From: an uncultured Prevotellaceae bacterium
GTDB lineage: Bacteria; Bacteroidota; Bacteroidia; Bacteroidales; Bacteroidaceae
Direction of reading: 5' to 3'
Assembly: GCA_937877625.1 (NCBI GenBank)
Contig: CALFJG010000067.1
Span: 1-9,281 of the forward strand
DNA: 9,281 nt
A program made the translations under genes and the position numbers. Below, piece after piece: positions 1 to 5,811 of this stretch (within the stretch, counting starts at the first letter, position 1; each line of letters opens with the position of its first letter). Below the pieces are notes generated by a model. The model was not told the origin of the DNA. It worked only from the letters and a program-made list of their open reading frames with translations, and searched no databases.

Positions 1-146
1 TTCCTTGTCCGCGTCCTTGCGAGCCTTGTCCTTGGTTGCCGCGTCCGTAGCCTTGTCCTTGCGAGCCTTGTCCTTGGTTGCCTACGCTTCCTTGTCCGCG
101 TCCTTGTGAGCCTTGTCCTTGGTTGCCGCGTCCGTAGCCTTGTCCG
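1..146 (-). repeat. In-gene tandem repeat, 87-nt period
   Basis: Positions 1-58 match 88-145 with a single change (c at 20, t at 107). This gives an 87-nt (29-codon) higher-order unit made of alternating GNQGQGSQ, GRGQGSV and GQGYGR blocks. The period is a multiple of three, so copy-number change would keep the frame. The array continues past the window edge, so its copy number is unknown. Confidence 0.85.
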
Positions 147-724
147 TTGTGACTGCCGGGGCGGTATCCGTCGTTGTGTGTGTTGCCGTGGTTAGACCCT
201 CCGCGGTGTGATGGTTGTGCGCCGGGGTAATGGTGGTCGCGCATACCTACGCCGGCTCGTCCGCTGTTTGGTCGATGCGAAGCGTACGGACTGACGCTGC
301 GCTGTGGTGAGGGCCGCCAGCCTCCGCGATAGGAAATATATACGCCGGGCCGCCCGAAGAAGAAATGCGTACGCGAATAGTGGCTATAAACGGGGAAATA
401 CCAAGCCGAGCGCACCCAGCGGAGTGGCTGATAGAAATAGTCGAGCGTAGCATAGAGGGCGTACTGCCAGTCGTAGAGGATATAGCGCAAATCATCGTTG
501 CGATATCGCCAGTAAACGCCGTAAACGTCGCGCGACGATGTTACGTTCATCAAATAGTCGAGGTTGATTTGATAGGCGAGGTCAAACTGCTCCTGCGTGA
601 GGTTTAGTTCGTAAGCCATCTTATCGGTGAGGAAGAGGGCTTGCTCGCGAGCGCGTTCGTATGAAAAGGCGTTGGCAGCAAGTACGAAAACTGCCATAAC
701 GAGTGAGAGAGCGAAGCGTTTCAT
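1..724 (-). CDS. Exported Tyr-rich protein with Gly/Gln/Asn-repeat tail, partial (C-terminus beyond window)
   Basis: The frame starts at the ATG complementary to 722-724 and stays open for 241 codons to the window edge, so the stop lies outside. Residues 1-21 form a signal peptide (MKRF, hydrophobic core, ANA-F cleavage region). Residues 22-140 are a folded-looking part rich in Tyr, Trp and Arg, with the phrases FLTDKMAYELNLT, NLDYL, YWRYRNDDLRYILYDWQY and FGRPGVYISYRGGW. Residues about 155-241 are low complexity: His/Asn/Gly first, then GNQGQGSQ, GRGQG and GQGYGR blocks in tandem. I recall similar short exported proteins (helical N-terminus, Tyr-rich centre, disordered tail) in Bacteroidales but know no function. 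It is likely periplasmic or surface located. It is transcribed away from the septum-protein gene. The translation runs in frame through the repeats, so the gene appears intact as far as it can be seen. Confidence 0.8.
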   Translation of the reverse strand, partial: MKRFALSLVMAVFVLAANAFSYERAREQALFLTDKMAYELNLTQEQFDLAYQINLDYLMNVTSSRDVYGVYWRYRNDDLRYILYDWQYALYATLDYFYQPLRWVRSAWYFPVYSHYSRTHFFFGRPGVYISYRGGWRPSPQRSVSPYASHRPNSGRAGVGMRDHHYPGAQPSHRGGSNHGNTHNDGYRPGSHNGQGYGRGNQGQGSQGRGQGSVGNQGQGSQGQGYGRGNQGQGSQGRGQG

Positions 725-764
725 AGTAGTGAGGTTGTTTTAGTCGTTAGGAAAGTTGTTGTTG

Positions 765-791
765 CAAATGGCTGTGTCGGCGAGCCATTTG
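765..791. promoter_or_regulatory. Perfect 9-bp inverted repeat in the leader of the Gly-rich protein gene
   Basis: CAAATGGCT at 765-773 is the exact reverse complement of AGCCATTTG at 783-791, with a 9-nt spacer. It lies 40 nt upstream of the minus-strand start at 724 and downstream of that gene's candidate -7 box (867-874), so it would be inside the leader transcript. It could be an RNA hairpin or an operator for a dimeric regulator. No T-tract follows on either strand, so a terminator is unlikely. Confidence 0.45.
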
Positions 792-866
792 TATATAAGA
801 GCCTTTTGAGCTGAAAAAGATTAACGCGGGTGTGATTTTTTTTGCTTGTTTCGCTGTTTTTCTGTG

Positions 867-874
867 CAAAGATA
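867..874 (-). promoter_or_regulatory. Candidate Bacteroidetes -7 box for the Gly-rich protein gene
   Basis: On the minus strand this reads TATCTTTG, an exact match to the Bacteroidetes TAnnTTTG box. No clear TTTG -33 element sits at the usual distance. The leader would be about 140 nt, long compared with the other genes here, so the assignment is tentative. Confidence 0.35.
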
Positions 875-914
875 GTTTTTCTTTGATTTGTATCAGCGGT
901 TTTTGTGCGTTTTG

Positions 915-946
915 TTTGCGTAAGCCTGTGGCTTGTCTTATTTTTG
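915..946 (+). promoter_or_regulatory. Candidate promoter of the septum-protein operon
   Basis: TATTTTTG at 939-946 fits TAnnTTTG exactly, and TTTG at 915-918 lies 20 nt upstream as a possible -33 element. Transcription would begin near 953, about 30 nt before the ATG at 985. This argues against the upstream GTG at 832 as the true start. Confidence 0.5.
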
Positions 947-984
947 CGTGTTGTAGGGCGACTGTTTCGCTCCTGCAGATTGTT

Positions 985-1314
985 ATGGCAGAGAAGTTTA
1001 GCGGTATTCCTAAGGTTTTTTTGCGCTACAGATATTTAGTCGTTACGCTTTTCTTTGTAGCGATAGCGGGTTTCTTAGATCCTAATAGTTTCTTGGTTCG
1101 CTATCGTCTTACGGTGCGCAATAATTCCCTGCGTGCAGAGATACAGTCGTGCGACGAGCAGTACGCCGAGGCAGAGACTGAGCTTGCGGCGTTGCTTAGC
1201 GATCCGAAGGCGGTGGAGCGCGTAGCCCGTGTCCATTTGTTGATGAAAAAGAGCGATGAGGACGTATATGTGGTGGAGACGAACGACTCTCTGAAGGTGG
1301 ACGATGCGGAGTAG
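985..1314 (+). CDS. FtsB/DivIC-family septum formation initiator
   Basis: This 109-residue protein has the FtsB/DivIC layout: a short basic cytoplasmic N-terminus, one membrane helix at about residues 17-31, a charged coiled-coil-like stretch at about 40-75, then a C-terminal segment SDPKAVERVARVHLLMKKSD followed by EDVYVV. That segment resembles the family's ending (acidic position, E-R-x-A-R, a met/lys-rich turn, E-x-V-Y). Members of the family form a small bitopic complex with FtsL/FtsQ-type proteins at the division site. The frame is open upstream to a GTG at 832. The ATG at 985 was chosen because it gives the family's normal length and topology and lies just after a candidate promoter. 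It is followed 54 nt later by the membrane protein at 1369, probably in the same transcript. DivIC versus FtsB cannot be settled from this sequence. Confidence 0.85.
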   Translation: MAEKFSGIPKVFLRYRYLVVTLFFVAIAGFLDPNSFLVRYRLTVRNNSLRAEIQSCDEQYAEAETELAALLSDPKAVERVARVHLLMKKSDEDVYVVETNDSLKVDDAE

Positions 1315-1368
1315 GAGGATGTCCTCTCGGTTCTTTTATAAAATGCCATTATATAGATTTTTAATACT

Positions 1369-1752
1369 ATGCGAACGCTAACGACTTGGCAGAACGCGCT
1401 TTTTCGCCTCGGCGGAGTGCTGATGTTGGTAGCCTTGGTGCTTCCTCTTTTTCTTTCTCAGGGAGCAGCGTGGTCTGCGGTGGCTTTTGCCCTGGGTGCC
1501 GTGCTGTTTGCATCTATGCAATGCCTTATGCGTTACGAGGGTCGCGGTGTGACGCTGCGCCACTTGCGGCGGCAGCAGATAGCTGGCGGCGTTTTTTTGG
1601 TTATCGCCGCGTTGCTGCTGTGTGGAAAGACGTTTCGTATAGGTCCGCTACGTGGTGATGAGTGGAAGCTGGCACTTGCCGTGGCTGCGGTATTCGAGGT
1701 TTATACAGCGTTTCGCATTCCTTACGAGTTGAAGCGCGAAGAAAAGCATTGA
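1369..1752 (+). CDS. Small four-helix membrane protein of unknown function
   Basis: I do not recognise a named family for this 127-residue protein. Four hydrophobic stretches can be seen at about residues 10-29, 33-54, 71-85 and 99-117. Basic loops (RYEGRGVTLRHLRRQQ between helices 2 and 3) and a basic C-terminus (ELKREEKH) suggest both ends are cytoplasmic. No catalytic or metal-binding pattern stands out. The ATG at 1369 is preceded by an A/T-rich stretch rather than a Shine-Dalgarno, which is usual in Bacteroidetes. It lies 54 nt after the FtsB/DivIC-like gene with no promoter-like box between them, so co-transcription is likely. A role in the envelope or division is only a guess from this position. 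Confidence 0.75.
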   Translation: MRTLTTWQNALFRLGGVLMLVALVLPLFLSQGAAWSAVAFALGAVLFASMQCLMRYEGRGVTLRHLRRQQIAGGVFLVIAALLLCGKTFRIGPLRGDEWKLALAVAAVFEVYTAFRIPYELKREEKH

Positions 1753-1759
1753 CACCCAC

Positions 1760-1790
1760 CGTCCTCCTTTTCTGTTTTTGTTAGGAGGCG
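1760..1790 (+). terminator. Weak candidate hairpin after the membrane-protein gene
   Basis: CCTCCT (1763-1768) pairs with AGGAGG (1783-1788), extended by CG/CG with one bulged T. The 14-nt loop is T-rich. It begins 8 nt after the stop codon, but no T-tract follows the stem, so it is a poor intrinsic terminator and may only stabilise the transcript end. Confidence 0.25.
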
Positions 1791-1883
1791 TGCGGATTTG
1801 TGAAAAAATGTTTAATAACGGCAATCGTTTGGCTCGCAAAGGCTAAAAAATATTTATTTCGTACGTTAACGTCGGCGTTTTTC

Positions 1884-1915
1884 TTGTTTTGTTACCTTGC
1901 GTCGGCGTATTTTTG
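1884..1915 (+). promoter_or_regulatory. Candidate promoter of the DUF4369-type lipoprotein gene
   Basis: TATTTTTG at 1908-1915 is an exact TAnnTTTG match, 53 nt before the ATG at 1969. TTG at 1884-1886 and TTTTG at 1887-1891 are both possible -33 elements (21 or 16 nt upstream). A 10-bp perfect palindrome, ACGTTAACGT at 1863-1872, lies just upstream and could be a regulator site. Confidence 0.45.
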
Positions 1916-1968
1916 CGCTGCCTCACAAAACGCCGCATATCAAAAGCGGGTTGTGGGTGGCTTGAACA

Positions 1969-2640
1969 ATGAAGTTTTTCCCCATAGTCTTTGTTTCCAC
2001 ATTGTTTCTTGCCTCGTGCGCTGAGAACTACAACGTACAGGGTACTACATCCATCTCGCGCTTCGACGGCAAGACGGCTTATATCCGTATGCCTGGTGCT
2101 ACCGGGCGCACCACGTTCGATTCCGCGCAGATCAACCACGGCGAGTTCTATTTCTATGGCGACGTGGACAGCACGGTGTTTGCATACCTCTTCGTCGGTG
2201 GCGAGGAGGTGATGCCGATGGTGTTGGAGCAAGGCAATCTGTCGCTTCAAGTGGGCAGCGTGATGCAACGCGCCAGTGGCACGCCGCTCAACGACCGCTT
2301 GTCGCGTTTCTTCTTTGAGCGCGACCGCTTAGAGGAACGCCTATACACCATTCAGCAAGAGAGTATGGAAATGCTCCTTGAGGGCTACTCGCTTGCTCAG
2401 GTGCGTGCGCGCCTCGGCGACCGTCAGGACAAGATACTCCGGCAGATGGAGCACCTCGAGACGCGTTTTATTCAGGATAACTACAATAACGTGCTCGGTC
2501 CAAATGTGTTTATGCTCGTCACCTCGCGCCAGCCCGAGCCGTGTATGACCGACCAAGTAAAGGACATCGTGCGCAAGGCCCCGCCCGCCTTCCTCAACCA
2601 CCCCTTTGTGCAAGACTACCTGAAGCAGTGCGGGCAATAA
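1969..2640 (+). CDS. DUF4369-type lipoprotein without a thioredoxin domain
   Basis: The 223-residue product begins with a lipoprotein signal: MKFF, a hydrophobic core and lipobox LASC, with Cys17 as the predicted lipidation site. Residues about 20-115 are beta-rich and read like the DUF4369 domain found at the N-terminus of Bacteroidetes TlpA-like disulfide proteins (GKTAYIRMPG, D-S-A-Q-I-NHGEFYFYG, then PMVLEQGNLSL and GTPLNDRLSRF). Residues 115-165 are a charged helical part. The segment NYNNVLGPNVFMLV also resembles those proteins, but the thioredoxin fold and CxxC motif that usually follow are absent. Cys192 and Cys221 are too far apart in sequence to be CxxC. It probably acts in the periplasm or outer membrane. 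A candidate promoter lies just upstream and a terminator just downstream, so it looks monocistronic. The family call is from memory of the pattern. Confidence 0.75.
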   Translation: MKFFPIVFVSTLFLASCAENYNVQGTTSISRFDGKTAYIRMPGATGRTTFDSAQINHGEFYFYGDVDSTVFAYLFVGGEEVMPMVLEQGNLSLQVGSVMQRASGTPLNDRLSRFFFERDRLEERLYTIQQESMEMLLEGYSLAQVRARLGDRQDKILRQMEHLETRFIQDNYNNVLGPNVFMLVTSRQPEPCMTDQVKDIVRKAPPAFLNHPFVQDYLKQCGQ

Positions 2641-2676
2641 CAACAATAAATTCCGCAGTTAACGTTGAGAAACAAT

Positions 2677-2720
2677 AGACACCTTGGAGGCAAAAACGTC
2701 TGCTGGGTGTCTTTTCTTTT
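2677..2720 (+). terminator. Intrinsic terminator after the DUF4369-type lipoprotein gene
   Basis: AGACACC (2677-2683) pairs with GGTGTCT (2706-2712). Inside, AGGC and GTCT can add a second short stem with one G-U pair. A T-rich tail, cttttctttt at 2711-2720, follows. It begins 37 nt after the stop codon and separates this gene from the next promoter at 2732-2759. Confidence 0.6.
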
Positions 2721-2731
2721 GGAAAAGTTTC

Positions 2732-2759
2732 TTGGTTTTGGCAGTTTGTAGTACTTTTG
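2732..2759 (+). promoter_or_regulatory. Candidate promoter of the 149-residue orphan gene
   Basis: TACTTTTG at 2752-2759 fits TAnnTTTG exactly, with TTG at 2732-2734 17 nt upstream. The ATG at 2782 lies 22 nt downstream, giving a short leader. The promoter follows directly after the terminator of the preceding gene. Confidence 0.55.
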
Positions 2760-2781
2760 AAGCCGATAAAGCGAAACACGT

Positions 2782-3231
2782 ATGGCTCAGCAATCCCAAC
2801 AAACATCTGTGCAATCTGCCCTGCGCCGTGTATTAGCCAAAGTGGTGGAGAAGTTCCCCGCCCAGGTAGAGGTGCTCCCCGTTACCGACTTATACATCCG
2901 CCTGAAGCCCGAGGGCGGCGAGGTGTTGGTGTTCGACGACGACGACCACGAGGTGACACGTTGTGTGGTGGAAGACTGGATAGGAAACACACAAGAGAAT
3001 TTCTACGACCGGGCCGCGCCGCTCCTTCAAGCCGAGATAGCAGCGATGCAAAAGCAGGTGGCGCAGATGGGCATACTTAAGCCGTTCTCTTTTGTGCTTC
3101 AAGACGAAGACGGAGAAACCGTGGCCGACCTCTATCTTGTGGATACCGACCATATCGTACTCGACGCTGAACTGATGAAAGGCCTTGACCAAGACCTCAA
3201 CGCCTTCCTACAGCAGTTGATGACCCGGTGA
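2782..3231 (+). CDS. Unrecognised acidic cytoplasmic protein, 149 aa
   Basis: I do not recognise this protein. It has no signal peptide or membrane helix, so it is probably cytoplasmic. It appears to have two alpha/beta halves. Residues 10-65 contain a helix (SALRRVLAKVVEKF), two strands (DLYIRL and EVLVF) and an acidic run, DDDDHE, at 52-57. Residues 66-149 contain a helix (LLQAEIAAMQKQVAQMG), strands (FSFVLQDED and ADLYLVDTD) and a final helix ending in FLQQLM. The two D-LY-phrases (DLYIRL and DLYLVD) hint at an internal pseudo-repeat. Coding is supported by a close upstream promoter match, codon use like its neighbours and a single unbroken frame. It is the last plus-strand gene and converges on the FKBP gene across repeat A. 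No function can be assigned. Confidence 0.75.
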   Translation: MAQQSQQTSVQSALRRVLAKVVEKFPAQVEVLPVTDLYIRLKPEGGEVLVFDDDDHEVTRCVVEDWIGNTQENFYDRAAPLLQAEIAAMQKQVAQMGILKPFSFVLQDEDGETVADLYLVDTDHIVLDAELMKGLDQDLNAFLQQLMTR

Positions 3232-3295
3232 GCGAACGGTCATACATCTCTTCCACATAGCGAATACGCTTAGTTTGTTTGCATAAAATCAAAGT

Positions 3296-3433
3296 CCGCA
3301 ATGCCGGAGCGCACGCGACTCGCGTGCATAAAAAACATAACCCTGCAGGCGGAGCTTTTGCCCTTACAGGCAATGCAGGCGAGCCGCAATGCCGGAGTGC
3401 ACGCGGCTCGCCTGCAATGCCCTGCGAGGGCAT
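3296..3433. repeat. Intergenic hairpin repeat, copy A (nested)
   Basis: This copy fills the gap between the convergent genes ending at 3231 and 3438. It contains a first arm with stem GCACGCG (3311-3317) and CGCGTGC (3321-3327), an inverted arm at about 3358-3387, and a third arm at 3399-3432. Segment 3296-3327 matches 3384-3415 at 29 of 32 positions, in direct orientation 88 nt apart. The final hairpin ATGCCCT-gcg-AGGGCAT (3417-3433) ends 4 nt from the FKBP stop codon. It shares about 85 nt with copy C (7070-7210), including the linker cataaaaacataacc and the phrase agcttttgccc. It may end or stabilise transcripts from both sides. The ORFs through it are judged spurious. Confidence 0.8.
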
Positions 3434-3437
3434 AATC

Positions 3438-4076
3438 TTACTGCGGTTTGAAGTAGGCGCGGAGTTCTATGGTAAAGTCAAGTACGGAGTAGGCCGGGAT
3501 AATCGTTGTGGCGTTCGCTCCGTATGCCACGTCGGGGTGCATAAAAACGCGCCATCTGTCGCCGATGTGCATCTGTTGCAAGGCTGTGGAGAACCCTACG
3601 ATGTTGCTACTCACGAGCGATTTCACCGGGGCGCGCGATGCCTCACCAAACACCTGTTCGTCGCTGGGATAGGTGCCCGTGAAGCTAAACGGGTAGCCGA
3701 GTGGGTGGAGGTCGGTGGGCATAAGTCGTCCGAGGTAGCACACGCTGGCGGTGTCGGTATAGAGCGGTGTGCCGCTGCCAGTGCCGTGTTGCACCACTTG
3801 TACGGGTATGCTGTCGGAGTGTGTCGCTTGGGCGGAGGGGGCGAGCGTGTAGTTGCGCAGAATTAGCCAGTCGGAGTGTGCCTGCCAGTCGTCGCCGTAG
3901 TCGGCTTGGGCTTGCGCCACGGCTTGGCGTGCTGTGGCAAGCTGCTCGTCAAACCACGCCTCGTTGCGTGCCTTCCAGTTGTTATATTCGTTGGTGGTGG
4001 CATCGTCGTTCTCTTCGCTACAAGCGGCGAAGAGCGTGGCAAGCACACTTAGGAGCAGGAGGAATGTTTTGTTCAT
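3438..4076 (-). CDS. FKBP-type peptidyl-prolyl isomerase lipoprotein
   Basis: This 212-residue protein starts at the ATG complementary to 4074-4076. An upstream TTG at 4100 would put eight residues before a textbook lipoprotein signal, so it was rejected. The lipobox is FAAC with Cys19, followed by SEENDD, an acidic patch like the surface-export signal of Bacteroides lipoproteins. Residues 30-60 are helical and charged. Residues about 88-208 are an FKBP domain: SVCYLGRL, then QQMHIGDRWRVFMHPDVAYG and IIPAYSVLDFTIEL, which match the family's M-x-x-G-E-K, P-x-x-AYG, IP-x-x-x-x-L-x-F and E-L positions. The usual active-site Trp of the V-I-x-G-W motif is Phe here (IVGFSTAL), and the F-D-S-S segment is replaced by FSFTGTYPSD, so activity may be weak. 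It follows glyS by 20 nt and is probably co-transcribed with it. Confidence 0.88.
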   Translation of the reverse strand: MNKTFLLLLSVLATLFAACSEENDDATTNEYNNWKARNEAWFDEQLATARQAVAQAQADYGDDWQAHSDWLILRNYTLAPSAQATHSDSIPVQVVQHGTGSGTPLYTDTASVCYLGRLMPTDLHPLGYPFSFTGTYPSDEQVFGEASRAPVKSLVSSNIVGFSTALQQMHIGDRWRVFMHPDVAYGANATTIIPAYSVLDFTIELRAYFKPQ

Positions 4077-4096
4077 CGGGTGGGAGGGGTAGATTA

Positions 4097-5635
4097 TCAA
4101 GCGAGTTTTTTTAGCAGGGCGGTGATGCTTACTTTATCTTCAAGCAGGCTCTGTAGTTGCTCTACGGGTACGCGTTGCTGCTCCATCGTGTCGCGGTCGC
4201 GCAGGGTGACGGTGTTGTCGGCCAGGGTGTCGTGATCGACGGTGATGCAATACGGTGTGCCGATGGCATCCTGGCGGCGGTAGCGCTTGCCGATGGTGTC
4301 TTTCTCCTCGTACTTACAGTTGAAATGAAACTTCAACTGCTGCTGTATCTCACGTGCCTTTTCGGGCAGCCCGTCTTTGCGCACGAGTGGCAGAATGGCC
4401 AATTTCGTGGGAGCGAGGGCGGCAGGCAAGCGAAGCACGGTGCGTGTGTCGCCGCCTTCAAGCGTTTCCTCGGTATAGGCGTGGCACATCACGCTGAGGA
4501 ACATACGATCCACGCCGATGGAGGTCTCTATGACATAGGGCGTGTAGCTCTCGTTGGTCTCGGGGTCGAAGTATTTAATGCTCTTGCCGCTGAACTTCTC
4601 GTGCTGCGAGAGGTCGAAGTCGGTGCGTGAGTGGATGCCCTCCACCTCTTTGAAGCCAAAAGGCATACGGAACTCTATGTCGGTGGCTGCGTTGGCATAG
4701 TGTGCCAACTTGTCGTGGTCGTGGAAACGATAGTTCTCGCTGCCGAACCCCAGGGCTTGATGCCAAGCCATACGTTGCTCTTTCCACTTCGTAAACCATT
4801 CCAATTCTGAGCCAGGGCGCACAAAGTATTGCATCTCCATCTGTTCAAACTCGCGCATACGGAAGATAAACTGCCGCGCTACGATCTCGTTGCGAAACGC
4901 CTTGCCGATTTGTGCGATACCGAAAGGCACTTTCATGCGGCCTGTCTTCTGCACGTTAAGATAGTTCACAAAGATACCCTGCGCTGTTTCGGGACGGAGG
5001 TAGATGGTGGAAGCACCGTCGGCGGTGGAGCCTACCTCTGTTTTGAACATTAGGTTGAACTGGCGCACGTCGGTCCAGTTGCGTGTGCCGCTGATGGGAC
5101 ACACGATGCCTTCGTCAAGGATTATCTGACGTATCTCGGCCAAGTCGTTGGCATCGAGGGCTGTTTTGAAACGGGTGTGCAAGGCATCGCGCTTCTTGGC
5201 ATTCTCAAGCACGCGCGGGTTGGTTTGTACGAACATCGCCTCGTCGAAACTCGCACCGAAACGCTTACGGGCTTTGGCCACCTCTTTCTGTATCTTCTCG
5301 TCGTACTTTGCCAGTTGGTCTTCTATAAGCACGTCGGCACGATAGCGCTTTTTTGAGTCGCGGTTGTCTATCAAGGGGTCGTTGAAAGCATCCACGTGTC
5401 CGCTGGCTTTCCAGATGGTGGGGTGCATAAACACCGCGCTGTCAAGGCCTACGATGTTGTCGTGGAGCAACACCATTGACTGCCACCAGTATTGCTTGAT
5501 GTTGTTTTTGAGTTCTACGCCGTTTTGTCCGTAGTCGTACACGGCACCCAGACCGTCGTAAATGTCGCTTGAGGGGAATACAAAGCCGTACTCCTTGCAG
5601 TGCGACACAATCTTCTTAAATACGTCTTCTGCCAT
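4097..5635 (-). CDS. glyS: Glycyl-tRNA synthetase (class II, alpha2 type)
   Basis: The 512-residue enzyme charges tRNA-Gly with glycine using ATP. It is the single-chain dimeric form found in eukaryotes, Bacteroidetes and some Gram-positives (called glyQS in some genomes), not the alpha/beta form of Proteobacteria. The N-terminus (KIVSHCKEYGFVFPSSDIYDG, then GAVYDYG-x-x-G) carries the family's catalytic entry. RPETAQGIFVNYLN is at 214-227. Motif 2 is at about 247-271 (AFRNEI, then FRMREFEQMEMQYF) and motif 3 at about 372-380 (SIGVDRMFL). HSRTDFDL at 335-342 is the family's binding-loop region. An anticodon-binding domain occupies about 405-500 (APTKLAILPLV, then GKRYRRQDAIGTPYCITVD). Residues 105-190 form the helical insert; only one Cys of the usual zinc-type CPxCG is present (CPISG, 179-183). 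The length is normal for the family. A -7 box lies 32 nt upstream of the start. Confidence 0.97.
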   Translation of the reverse strand: MAEDVFKKIVSHCKEYGFVFPSSDIYDGLGAVYDYGQNGVELKNNIKQYWWQSMVLLHDNIVGLDSAVFMHPTIWKASGHVDAFNDPLIDNRDSKKRYRADVLIEDQLAKYDEKIQKEVAKARKRFGASFDEAMFVQTNPRVLENAKKRDALHTRFKTALDANDLAEIRQIILDEGIVCPISGTRNWTDVRQFNLMFKTEVGSTADGASTIYLRPETAQGIFVNYLNVQKTGRMKVPFGIAQIGKAFRNEIVARQFIFRMREFEQMEMQYFVRPGSELEWFTKWKEQRMAWHQALGFGSENYRFHDHDKLAHYANAATDIEFRMPFGFKEVEGIHSRTDFDLSQHEKFSGKSIKYFDPETNESYTPYVIETSIGVDRMFLSVMCHAYTEETLEGGDTRTVLRLPAALAPTKLAILPLVRKDGLPEKAREIQQQLKFHFNCKYEEKDTIGKRYRRQDAIGTPYCITVDHDTLADNTVTLRDRDTMEQQRVPVEQLQSLLEDKVSITALLKKLA

Positions 5636-5667
5636 ATCTTTTTATAACGTTTTTCCTTTTGTGGGTG

Positions 5668-5675
5668 CAAAGATA
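5668..5675 (-). promoter_or_regulatory. Candidate -7 box of the glyS operon
   Basis: On the minus strand this reads TATCTTTG, an exact TAnnTTTG match 32 nt before the glyS start codon. TTTG at 5690-5693 is only 14 nt upstream of it and TTTTG at 5700-5704 is 24 nt upstream, so the -33 element is uncertain. The box sits at the edge of the repeat at 5676-5776. Confidence 0.55.
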
Positions 5676-5776
5676 GTGCAAGGCGAGCGCAAAGTAAAGC
5701 AAAACCCGCAGTTTTTGCTTTCTTTGCCGAGCCGCCGCCTATCTTCGCGTAGCAGAGTGGTGCAAGGCGAGCGCAA
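5676..5776. repeat. Promoter-associated repeat: 17-nt direct repeat flanking a hairpin
   Basis: GTGCAAGGCGAGCGCAA occurs at 5676-5692 and again at 5760-5776, 84 nt apart. Between them, AAAGCAAAA (5696-5704) pairs with TTTTGCTTT (5713-5721); flanking gcaaag and ctttgc extend the hairpin with a bulge. The first direct repeat abuts the glyS -7 box. From memory, sequences of this kind recur upstream of Bacteroidales genes, but this could not be checked here. Confidence 0.6.
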
Positions 5777-5811
5777 TCGCGGGCGATAATGCCTTTCCCT
5801 CGCCGCATCCA

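Noticed and set aside
832..984. N-terminal extension of the septum protein from a GTG at 832
   Set aside because: It adds a Cys/Phe-rich stretch foreign to the family and includes the candidate promoter; the ATG at 985 gives the normal length.
1800..2024. 74-codon plus-strand ORF with a hydrophobic start
   Set aside because: It starts with GTG, spans the candidate promoter at 1884-1915 and overlaps the lipoprotein signal peptide in another frame.
3197..3433. 78-codon minus-strand ORF
   Set aside because: It consists of repeat A sequence and overlaps the end of the plus-strand gene at 3231.
3279..3866. 195-codon plus-strand ORF
   Set aside because: It begins in repeat A and runs antisense through the FKBP gene, with no recognisable protein features.
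4077..4100. TTG start for the FKBP lipoprotein
   Set aside because: It would place MIIYPSHP before a complete lipoprotein signal that starts at the ATG at 4076.
4157..4630. 157-codon plus-strand ORF
   Set aside because: It is wholly antisense to the C-terminal part of glyS, which is clearly coding on the minus strand.
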